Virus record (IMG/VR): IMGVR_UViG_3300000563_000010
Coordinates: 8,952-36,287 of that record
DNA from: a virus
DNA length: 27,336 bases
Direction: 5' to 3' (one strand)
Shown one piece after another: positions 8,090 to 14,758 of the stretch (position 1 is the first letter of the stretch; every line of letters starts with the position of its first letter). The notes beneath the pieces were generated by a model. It saw nothing but the letters and a program-made list of their open reading frames with translations. It did no database searches and was not told the DNA's origin. The translations under genes were made by a program, and so were the position numbers.

Positions 8090-8556
8090 TGGATATCTGG
8101 GGTCCTTTTGAAGCGGCAATAAACGGTCCAGCCTTTGATTTATTTAACCAAAAGGAGATTACTTGGAAACGGTTAAGTAAAAAATTGGATTTACATGGGG
8201 AGGGTACCAATACCGTTTATGATGAGGTAACTCTTAAATGTTTATTAAGACATAATGCTTTCAGAGCATTTCCTATTGATAAAGATACTGCAGCAGGTTC
8301 TTTGGATGAACAACATGTTATCGCTATCTTTAATAAGAAATATTTAAGGGATAATGGCTATCTAAATGATAGTGGTCATTTTGCCTTTAACAGTAAAATG
8401 GATTATTTTGTTATTGATGGAATTACCTATCAGGATGTAGGGGATACACAAGCCTCACAATCTTATGGTGATAATGTATTATTTTACCTTATTTTAAAAA
8501 GGATTGATACACCCACAGGTCAAGCTTCTTTTGGATACCCCGATCATAGCGAATAA
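8089..8556 (+). CDS. Putative head-closure / neck protein
   Basis: The 155-aa product is unrecognised by motif. It begins MDIWGPFEAAINGPAFDLFN, has a central region EVTLKCLLRHNAFRAF, and later strands such as KMDYFVIDGITYQDVGD and NVLFYLILKRID that suggest a small beta-barrel. Head-closure (stopper) proteins of siphoviruses and myoviruses are small beta-rich proteins encoded exactly here, between adaptor and tail-completion genes. Start and stop overlap both neighbours (TAATG at each junction), showing tight translational coupling. Confidence 0.5.
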   Translation: MDIWGPFEAAINGPAFDLFNQKEITWKRLSKKLDLHGEGTNTVYDEVTLKCLLRHNAFRAFPIDKDTAAGSLDEQHVIAIFNKKYLRDNGYLNDSGHFAFNSKMDYFVIDGITYQDVGDTQASQSYGDNVLFYLILKRIDTPTGQASFGYPDHSE

Positions 8557-9206
8557 TGGTTACTTATACTCAATATACAGATCAAACCTATACGGGAGGT
8601 TTTGGAAACTCAGCCGAAGTTCATTTAAACTATCGGTTGATTGGTGAATGGCAGAGGGCTAATTATATGTTACAAAGATTTCCTAAAATTATAAGTAGAG
8701 CCACTAATTTGGCTGCAAGGGAGATGGCATATAAATATAAAAAGCAGGTAGTCAAAAATATACAGAATCAAGGAGCAGAGCTTGGTTGGGCACCTATAAC
8801 ATCTCTAAAATACCGAGCTTATAAAGAAAGGCATTCCCCTCATAGTGTAGATGCACCATACCAATTCTTCGGAACTTTAATAAGGAGTATTACCGCTTAT
8901 AAACACCGAGCTATGGGATGGACTGCGGGTATTAAAAAGGGAGTTACTAATGATGCAATGACTAGTTTAAGAGGTGGGAAAAATACTCTATCCGTTGCTG
9001 AATATGCTGCCGTTTTGGAACATGGGAGTACTAAAATGAATATATCTGCTAGACCTTTATGGACTCCAAGTTGGAGACAGGTTGGGGGTAATGCAGAATT
9101 AACCCGAGTTTTAGTAGGTACTATAAGGACATTATTACCAGGTGTTAAACTTAAACTTTCTCCACGTATAGGAAGGGCTATGTCTTATAAATCTGCTTCG
9201 TTATGA
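8556..9206 (+). CDS. Tail-completion / neck protein, HK97 gp10 or Mu gpG-like
   Basis: This 216-aa protein has the layout of the gp10-like virion morphogenesis family. A long basic helix (IISRATNLAAREMAYKYKKQ) is followed by WAPITSLKYRAYKER and FFGTLIRSITAYK. The conserved-looking C-terminal segment VAEYAAVLEHGSTKMNISA leads to RPLWTPSWR; the YAxxxEHG-(n)-ARP(F/L) pattern is typical. Such proteins help join head and tail or seal the neck. Position upstream of the tail-terminator-like gene agrees. Its end overlaps the next start by four bases (ATGA). Confidence 0.7.
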   Translation: MVTYTQYTDQTYTGGFGNSAEVHLNYRLIGEWQRANYMLQRFPKIISRATNLAAREMAYKYKKQVVKNIQNQGAELGWAPITSLKYRAYKERHSPHSVDAPYQFFGTLIRSITAYKHRAMGWTAGIKKGVTNDAMTSLRGGKNTLSVAEYAAVLEHGSTKMNISARPLWTPSWRQVGGNAELTRVLVGTIRTLLPGVKLKLSPRIGRAMSYKSASL

Positions 9207-9913
9207 CTTCAATATATACATTAGATCTGTTAAACACTACATTAGATCCGTTAAACACTCAAGAACTAGTTGAGAGAACATTATATCATTCACTAAGGAA
9301 ACATTGTGTTGGAAGAGGTTATACTCCAGATATGGAAGAGTTTGATCAAACCAAACAAGGATATAATCAATATTTAGAGGCTTTTAAAACCATTAATGAA
9401 GAGAAAGGTTTTTCTATTGAAGTCTTTAATAGCGGAACACCTAGCGATAGAGAGTTAAGAAAAGTACCCAGAATAGCTATAGATACTCAGGGTTTTTCCA
9501 CAGGTAATGTGGGTTTAGATCAAAAACCTATTTATACTGAACAAGAGGATGGTACTTTTAATAAGGAATTGGCACCTTCACTACTTTCAGATTTATATTT
9601 TAATATCTTTATAGTAGCAGGAAGCATTACACAATTACGGATATTAAAATCCATTGTGGCAATAGCAATTCCTAAAATGAACTATATACCTCTATATGAT
9701 AATCCCGAAAAATTTATTTACACTAATTTCCTTTCATATACAGATACTTCTAATCGTCAAATAGATTCACCGTATTCAATAATGACTATATACAGATATA
9801 TCTGTCCTGATTTAATGGAAATACCTTATATATCTATTCAAGCAGGTATTCACCCATTTGTTGAATATGAACTTGATGCAGTTTTAAAAGAAGTTGAACT
9901 TAAAATTAAGTAA
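9203..9913 (+). CDS. Putative tail terminator / tail-completion protein
   Basis: The 236-aa product lies where a tail terminator, which caps the tube and sheath at the head end, is expected. It has a beta-rich centre, SDLYFNIFIVAGSITQLRILKSIVAIAIPK, and a C-terminal strand and helix (YRYICPDLMEIPYISIQAG), but I see no decisive motif. The N-terminus contains a two-copy peptide repeat, TLDLLNT/TLDPLNT, encoded by a near-perfect 21-bp tandem duplication (9218-9238 and 9239-9259). It overlaps the upstream gene and ends two bases before the next start. The assignment is mainly positional. Confidence 0.45.
   Translation: MTSIYTLDLLNTTLDPLNTQELVERTLYHSLRKHCVGRGYTPDMEEFDQTKQGYNQYLEAFKTINEEKGFSIEVFNSGTPSDRELRKVPRIAIDTQGFSTGNVGLDQKPIYTEQEDGTFNKELAPSLLSDLYFNIFIVAGSITQLRILKSIVAIAIPKMNYIPLYDNPEKFIYTNFLSYTDTSNRQIDSPYSIMTIYRYICPDLMEIPYISIQAGIHPFVEYELDAVLKEVELKIK
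9218..9259 (+). repeat. Tandem 21-bp duplication at the start of the tail-completion gene
   Basis: Two adjacent 21-base units (9218-9238 and 9239-9259) differ at one position, CTG against CCG, and encode TLDLLNT and TLDPLNT. The repeat is in frame, so the protein tolerates it. It looks like a recent slippage duplication. Confidence 0.8.
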
Positions 9914-9915
9914 TC

Positions 9916-10152
9916 ATGGCTAGAGTTGAAAAACGTCGTATTAAATTTGAATTGCCTATTATGAAGCCTACTACAGCTCCTGCTTCAAAAGAGGAATCGA
10001 AAAAAGAGGAAAATAAAAAAGGTTATAAACTAGTTCCTCGGTCAACTAAAGGTTGGTGGGATGTAGTGAATACTTCGGGTGAAGTGTTAAATGATAAAGC
10101 ACTTAGAAAACAGGAAGCACAGGTTGTAATGGATAAGTATGCTGTTAAATGA
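9916..10152 (+). CDS. Small basic protein of unknown function
   Basis: The 78-aa product is not recognised. It has a short N-terminus (MARVEKRRIKFELPI), a disordered Lys/Glu linker (about residues 20-34), and a compact C-terminal part, GYKLVPRSTKGWWDVVNTSG followed by EVLNDKALRKQEAQVVMDKYAVK. The last segment looks like a small folded unit with a beta hairpin and a helix. It lies two bases after the tail-completion gene, and its stop overlaps the start of the ATP-grasp gene (ATGA). It could be a minor tail protein or belong with the sugar genes. Confidence 0.55.
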   Translation: MARVEKRRIKFELPIMKPTTAPASKEESKKEENKKGYKLVPRSTKGWWDVVNTSGEVLNDKALRKQEAQVVMDKYAVK

Positions 10153-10967
10153 CGGAATTAGAAAAGTCTATAGCCCATTCTAAACATAGGCTAGGTTATA
10201 CAATAGATTTGGATAATCCCCAATCTCTTAGTGAGAAGGTTATTTGGCGAAAACATTTTTGTAGGAATCCTTTAATGCCGGTTACAACTGATAAGGTTAA
10301 AGCAAAACATTATTTATCAAACCTTATCGGAACTGATTATTTAATTCCCACGCTATTAGCCACTGACAATCCGGATGAGATTGATTTTGATAGTTTACCC
10401 GATAACTATATAATCAAACCTAATCATACTTCTGGACATTGGCATATTGTAACACAAGGCAAAGCCGATAGGAAAGAGATAATTAAAAAATGTAAGGCTT
10501 GGTTAAAAAGGTGTTACGGTAAAGATAAATTTGAATGGCACTATTCTCTTATAAAACCTCAGATTATAATCGAGCCTTTATTGCTTGATGATCGAGGTAA
10601 AATGCCTTTGGATTATAAATTTCAGGTATTAAATGGAAAATGGGAATGGTGTTATGTTTCTACACCAAGGAATAAGGGATTTAATATACATGGCAATTAT
10701 GATACAAACTGGATTAAAATGGCTATGTATGGAAGAATGGGACCTTGTAAACATTTTGTACCAAAACCCAAGAATCTGGATTTAATGGTAGAATTGGCAG
10801 AGTTATTAGCCGAGCCATTTGATTATTTAAGGGTAGATATGTATCTGATTAATGATAGGTTATATATGGGTGAATTAACTCATTTTCCTTCATCAGGGTT
10901 TTTTGGATTTAGTCCTATAAGCTTCGATTTTGAAGCAGGTAAAAAATTGATAAGTTATCACCGATAA
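10149..10967 (+). CDS. TupA-like ATP-grasp protein (surface-glycan type)
   Basis: The 272-aa sequence follows the TupA-like ATP-grasp family (Pfam TupA_ATPgrasp), which occurs in polysaccharide and teichuronopeptide synthesis loci and is predicted to join a carboxylate to an amine using ATP. Visible hallmarks are SLSEKVIWRKHF near the N-terminus, DNYIIKPNHTSGHWHIV (K90 candidate ATP-binding lysine), IIIEPLLLDDRG (139-150), DYKF (155-158), YLRVDMYL (D230) and GELTHFPSSGF (E242); the last two acidic residues are the expected metal ligands. Length is normal for the family. It is embedded between tail-completion and sheath genes and overlaps the glycosyltransferase at TAATG, so the two probably act together. 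Whether the acceptor is a virion protein or a host glycan is unknown. Confidence 0.8.
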   Translation: MTELEKSIAHSKHRLGYTIDLDNPQSLSEKVIWRKHFCRNPLMPVTTDKVKAKHYLSNLIGTDYLIPTLLATDNPDEIDFDSLPDNYIIKPNHTSGHWHIVTQGKADRKEIIKKCKAWLKRCYGKDKFEWHYSLIKPQIIIEPLLLDDRGKMPLDYKFQVLNGKWEWCYVSTPRNKGFNIHGNYDTNWIKMAMYGRMGPCKHFVPKPKNLDLMVELAELLAEPFDYLRVDMYLINDRLYMGELTHFPSSGFFGFSPISFDFEAGKKLISYHR

Positions 10968-11689
10968 TGCTTAAAATAGTTTGCTTTAAATGGAAATATA
11001 AAGAGGGATATAAGTTAGCCTCTCTTAATAATATCGAGAAATATACTGCTACCCATGTAAACAAATTATGCAAGGCCGTAAAAAAGAATTTAAGTATACC
11101 CCATGAGTTTATATGTATTACGGATGATGCAAGAGGATTAAGATGTAAATCTATACGTTTGTGGGATAAATGTATGGATTATGGAGGTTGTTATAACCGT
11201 CTTTACGTTTTTAGTAAAGATATGAAGGAATTAATTGGTGATAGGTTTATTTGCATAGATTTAGATATGGCTATAGTGGGTCCTTTGGATAATTTATTTG
11301 ACCGGGATGAAAGCTTTATTATAAACCAATTTTACGGTAAACATTTAAATCAGTATTATAACGGGGCTCTTTTTATGATGGATGCCGGAGCTAGAGATAG
11401 AGTCTGGTCTGAATTCGAAAAAGATATTCCCGGTAATATTGAAAAACTCATTAAATTAAAAAAGCAAAGAAAATACTTGGGTACCGATCAAGCTTGGATT
11501 AGTTATATTTTGGGAATTGAGGAACCCTTATTTACTATTGACGATGGAGTAATACCCTATTACTTATTACCAAAAAATGATAATAAGGTATATATACCTG
11601 ATTATGCTACAATAATTAATTTTGCTGGGAGACAAGATCCCAGCAATCATAAGGACAAATGGGTAAGAGATTACTGGGATAGCCTTTAA
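10967..11689 (+). CDS. Glycosyltransferase, GT-A fold
   Basis: The 240-aa protein has a GT-A organisation. An N-terminal strand, MLKIVCFKWK, and a nucleotide-binding region lead to the DxD motif in FICIDLDMAIVGPLDNLF (D98-x-D100), which binds the metal and the sugar-nucleotide phosphate. YYNGALFMMDAG (130-141), GTDQAWISYIL (172-182) and a late IINFAGRQDPSNHKDKW follow the pattern of GT8-like enzymes, where the late His may also bind metal. It should transfer a sugar from a nucleotide donor; donor and acceptor cannot be read. It is coupled to the ATP-grasp gene and followed by 52 A/T-rich non-coding bases before the sheath gene. A role in decorating tail or capsid proteins, or in altering the host surface, is inference. 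Confidence 0.82.
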   Translation: MLKIVCFKWKYKEGYKLASLNNIEKYTATHVNKLCKAVKKNLSIPHEFICITDDARGLRCKSIRLWDKCMDYGGCYNRLYVFSKDMKELIGDRFICIDLDMAIVGPLDNLFDRDESFIINQFYGKHLNQYYNGALFMMDAGARDRVWSEFEKDIPGNIEKLIKLKKQRKYLGTDQAWISYILGIEEPLFTIDDGVIPYYLLPKNDNKVYIPDYATIINFAGRQDPSNHKDKWVRDYWDSL

Positions 11690-11741
11690 GAATACGAGAT
11701 TAATAAATTCTATTATATAACGTTAAAAAAGAAAAATAATT

Positions 11742-13226
11742 ATGTCAACACCAGCTCCAAAAGTAGGTTATAGATTAGTGGATAGAACACTGACTACTCC
11801 GGACTTGCCTTCTGATATTGCCTTTGTTCAGGGTATAACTAAAAGGGGTCCCGTTAAAGATCCAAAAGACCTGATATATAGTTGGGATCAGTTTGAACGA
11901 CTATTCGGTGGACTTTTGACAACTTCTGATTTTCCTATGCATTGTAGGGCATTGCTTAATAGGGGTATTACTTTAAGGGTAAGCAGCATTAAAAAAGATG
12001 CTATAAAAGCAACTGTAGATGTTGTAAATGGCGATACAAGTGCTCCCGCTACTTTGTTTACCCTTGAAAGTAAATATCCGGGAGAGGATTACAACAATCT
12101 CCAAGTTATTCTCAGTGAACCTTCTGATAGCGAACTGGGTGACTTTAATATGGAGATTTCTTTCAATGGAGGAGAATATACTGAGTACTATGAAAATGTC
12201 AATACCGTTGAAACTGAATTGGAAGCTCAATTAGCCAATTCTAATTGGGTATCACTTGAATCTATGGGAGCAACAATAGGTAGTTTATCAGGAGCTGATC
12301 TTATTCCTGAATTCCAGACTTTGGATTTTACCAATGGAGATGATGGAAATGTAGATGTTGATTCTGAACTGTCTGATTTTTCACCTTTTGATGATTATGA
12401 GGATAGTATTTTCCTTTCTAATCTTTGTGATTATCCTTCTGATGAAATAGTGCTAGCCACTGCCGGTGAATTATATGCACGTACCCGAAAAGACCTGAGA
12501 TATTATCATAGTATTGCTTATAACAGTGATCCTAATGTTATGGTATCTACACGACAGGATTTCCCTTATTCTCGTTTTATAAGTTATTCTTCTGGCGGAT
12601 GGACTGTAATACATCCCAATACCGGTCAGCAGGTAGCCATAAGCGAAATATCTCATTTTATTGGTAATGGTATTCAAGTTATTAATACTGAAGGGTGGTG
12701 GTTTTCATTTAGTGGTCCTCAAAATACAGTACCGGGGGTAATTAAACCTGCGGTTAATTACGGGGGTAAAGCTCAGTTTAATGAACTTGATCTCCTTAAT
12801 CGGAATCAGATTAACATGGCTATTAATCGTAATGGTGTTAATATGTTCTGGGGTAATTTTTCAGGGCAAAGGGAAAACACTCATACTAAATTTATCAGCA
12901 CTAACAACCTGATTATTTATATGGGTAAATCTTTAATACCCGTATTGGAATCATTTATCGAACAACCTCTTGATATTCCTTTATTTAAGGAAATATATTA
13001 TCAGATAAAACCTTTCATGGATTCACTTGTTAATGGCAGGGCCCTTTTTAACTATGAATGGTTGGGTGATCAATTTGCAGCTTCTCTGGATGAATTGCAG
13101 GTTAATGAGGCTGAAGATATACAGCAAGGCAAATATAAGGTTAAACTGCCTATTACTAGAATAAATCCCTTGCAGGAATTTGAATTAGTAATTGAACTCA
13201 CTCGTGCAGGTGTAACTATTGAATAA
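11742..13226 (+). CDS. Tail sheath protein
   Basis: The sheath is the contractile outer layer of the tail. At 494 aa it has the usual length. The N-terminus PSDIAFVQGITKRGPVKDP followed by YSWDQFERLFGG matches the family's early domain (a new strand, then 'F-x-x-x-F-G'), and LLNRGITLRVSSIKKDAIKA is the typical core strand with variable side chains. The C-terminal domain, GRALFNYEWLGDQFAASLDE to the end (KVKLPITRINPLQEFELVIELTRAGVTIE), is the conserved part that interlocks neighbouring subunits. The tube gene follows after 20 bases. The A/T-rich leader at 11690-11741 may contain a promoter, but I could not define one. Confidence 0.92.
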   Translation: MSTPAPKVGYRLVDRTLTTPDLPSDIAFVQGITKRGPVKDPKDLIYSWDQFERLFGGLLTTSDFPMHCRALLNRGITLRVSSIKKDAIKATVDVVNGDTSAPATLFTLESKYPGEDYNNLQVILSEPSDSELGDFNMEISFNGGEYTEYYENVNTVETELEAQLANSNWVSLESMGATIGSLSGADLIPEFQTLDFTNGDDGNVDVDSELSDFSPFDDYEDSIFLSNLCDYPSDEIVLATAGELYARTRKDLRYYHSIAYNSDPNVMVSTRQDFPYSRFISYSSGGWTVIHPNTGQQVAISEISHFIGNGIQVINTEGWWFSFSGPQNTVPGVIKPAVNYGGKAQFNELDLLNRNQINMAINRNGVNMFWGNFSGQRENTHTKFISTNNLIIYMGKSLIPVLESFIEQPLDIPLFKEIYYQIKPFMDSLVNGRALFNYEWLGDQFAASLDELQVNEAEDIQQGKYKVKLPITRINPLQEFELVIELTRAGVTIE

Positions 13227-13246
13227 TTTTAAAAACCAATTAAGAT

Positions 13247-13711
13247 ATGGCAAAAGTTTCGAATCCTCGTAAACAATTTAAGTACTCCATTAGGATAATG
13301 GGTGGCTTAGGACTTGATCCGTGGCTTGTTCAGGAAGTGGATCACCCTGAAGAAGATGTTGAACCTGTACCTCATGGTGATGCGAATTATGATGTTAAAA
13401 CTGCAGGTAGGGTGATAATAGGTAATGCTACTATTAGCAAAATATCTCGAACAAGCGGACCGGATAACTTTCTCGTAAACTGGAGAAAGATGTGCCAGGA
13501 TGAATTATCTGGTGGTGGTCAAATACCTGATGTATACAAAAAGACAGTCATTGTCGAAGAGTATGCCGAAGATGGATTTACCATTATCAATACTTCAGTT
13601 TGGTATGGCGCTTGGCCTACTAAGGTTAATGTTAAATCACACTCTCGTATTGGTTCTGAAAATACAGTAGAATCTTTTGAACTTTCAATAGATGCGGTAG
13701 ATAAGTACTAG
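13247..13711 (+). CDS. Tail tube protein
   Basis: The 154-aa protein follows the sheath, as in contractile tails, and has the size of T4 gp19-like tube proteins. It is beta-rich: FKYSIRIMGGLGLDPWLVQE, then GRVIIGNATISKISRTSGPD, KTVIVEEYAEDGFTIINTS and a final WYGAWPTKVNVKSHSR plus SFELSIDAV. The pattern 'ATISKI..TSG' and the closing 'E-S-F-E-L-S-I-D' strand are characteristic of this fold. It forms the hexameric rings through which DNA passes. A G/C-capped hairpin follows the TAG stop. Confidence 0.85.
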   Translation: MAKVSNPRKQFKYSIRIMGGLGLDPWLVQEVDHPEEDVEPVPHGDANYDVKTAGRVIIGNATISKISRTSGPDNFLVNWRKMCQDELSGGGQIPDVYKKTVIVEEYAEDGFTIINTSVWYGAWPTKVNVKSHSRIGSENTVESFELSIDAVDKY

Positions 13712-13734
13712 TATAGTTAGTTGTGATGTTCCCG

Positions 13735-13777
13735 GGGACTATATTATATTAATAAAGTATATATAGTCCCTGTTTTA
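13735..13777 (+). terminator. Candidate terminator after the tail tube gene
   Basis: GGGACTATAT (13735-13744) pairs perfectly with ATATAGTCCC (13761-13770), 10 pairs with partial further pairing in the A/T loop. It is followed by TGTTTTA. It separates the abundant sheath and tube transcripts from the low-copy chaperone and tape-measure genes. Confidence 0.6.
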
Positions 13778-13793
13778 TTAAATCCCAATTAAT

Positions 13794-14618
13794 ATGGAAA
13801 ATCAGAGAAAGAAGTTACCTTTTACTCAGAGAGAAGATCAACACCCTTTATATGGAAGGGTTGCTGATTTATTATTACCTTCAGGTTATAAGGTAACTAT
13901 AAGAGAGCAGGATGGTGGTGATGATGATGTTATATCTTCATATCTTTCTCAGGATGATATGACAGGTCCCATTAATCGTTTTTTAGCAGGATTAATTATT
14001 GGTCATGATTTTGATTTTTTGCCCAAGAAGAATGTTGTTAAACCCGTAGAAATTAGGGATTTGCTTTTAAGGGATAAGTATTTTATCTTAATGGCTTCCC
14101 GTATATTTTCTATAAGTGAGTCTATTATTTTTAATTGGGATTGGAAAAACGGTAAACCGCCTGTTAGTTATGAGGAAGATTTAGTTCCTTATCTTTGGGA
14201 TTATAATAAACCTTTTCCGGAACCAGGTACACCTGGGTACTTTAAATACATGATTGAACCGTATCCGGAGAAACAAGTTAAAACTCGAGAGTTAGAGTTA
14301 TCCAAAGAAAAAAGACTCCGTTATGGTTATCTCGATGGTCACGGGGAAAACTATTTAATGAAGTTATCAGATAGTGAGAGAAGTATTAACTCAGGTCTTA
14401 AGGCTAGAGGTATTGAAATATTTGATAACAATGAATGGGTGCCTATTAAAAACTTTAAAGGTTTTAAGACTTGGGAGATGGCAAAAATAAGGGATGATGT
14501 CGATAAATTTGATAAGCAATTTGATGGTATGACAGATATAAAAAATCCTCATACCAATGAAATAGTATCTATCCCCTTATTGTCAATAACGGATTTTTTC
14601 TTTCCACGGGAAATATAG
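13794..14618 (+). CDS. Tail assembly chaperone, zero-frame product (gpG-like)
   Basis: The 274-aa protein lies between tube and tape-measure genes, the position of the tail assembly chaperone that binds the tape measure and recruits tube subunits. The sequence has a beta-rich start (LYGRVADLLLPSGYKVTIRE), an acidic DDDVISSYLSQDD segment, a helical middle (EIRDLLLRDKYFILMASRIF) and ends SITDFFFPREI before TAG. The family is not obvious from motifs. The role is supported by location and by the frameshift signal six codons before the stop. Lambda gpG and gpGT are the well-known parallel: most ribosomes make the short form, and a few shift to -1 to make the long form. Confidence 0.75.
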   Translation: MENQRKKLPFTQREDQHPLYGRVADLLLPSGYKVTIREQDGGDDDVISSYLSQDDMTGPINRFLAGLIIGHDFDFLPKKNVVKPVEIRDLLLRDKYFILMASRIFSISESIIFNWDWKNGKPPVSYEEDLVPYLWDYNKPFPEPGTPGYFKYMIEPYPEKQVKTRELELSKEKRLRYGYLDGHGENYLMKLSDSERSINSGLKARGIEIFDNNEWVPIKNFKGFKTWEMAKIRDDVDKFDKQFDGMTDIKNPHTNEIVSIPLLSITDFFFPREI

Positions 14619-14758
14619 AATGGGAGTATTTCTATGTTTCCCAGTTTAGTTTACACTTTACTTTTTCCGAATTTAAAAGCTTTCCTGTTTCTCGTCGACA
14701 AAAATTTATAGATTTTGCCGATGAAGAAAATGAAAGGAATAAAAAAGCCCTTAAATGA
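13794..14758 (+). CDS. Tail assembly chaperone, -1 frameshift fusion (gpGT-like)
   Basis: This is the join of 13794-14600 with 14600-14758 (base 14600 read twice). After the T TTT TTC slip, the -1 frame adds 52 residues, LSTGNIEWEYFYVSQFSLHF and onward to ENERNKKALK, before TGA at 14756-14758, giving 321 aa in all. The added domain is aromatic-rich and then charged, as expected for a T domain. The whole extension is open without a stop. Its TGA overlaps the tape-measure ATG at 14755 (ATGA), so shifted ribosomes end exactly at the next start. The product depends on frameshifting but has textbook sequence support. Confidence 0.8.
14594..14642 (+). promoter_or_regulatory. Programmed -1 ribosomal frameshift signal
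   Basis: Slippery heptamer T TTT TTC at 14594-14600 is in the correct phase: zero-frame codons TTT (14595) and TTC (14598), both re-pairing as Phe after a -1 slip. A 7-base spacer (TTTCCAC) leads to a stem-loop. GGGAAATATAGAA (14608-14620) pairs with TTCTATGTTTCCC (14630-14642), 13 pairs with one T-G wobble and a 9-base loop. The zero-frame TAG lies inside the stem at 14616-14618. Confidence 0.85.

Noticed and set aside
14616-14618. Read-through or stop reassignment at TAG as the reason for the extended chaperone
   Set aside because: The extension is in the -1 frame, not the zero frame, and a slippery heptamer with stem explains it; TAG also ends the portal and tube genes normally.
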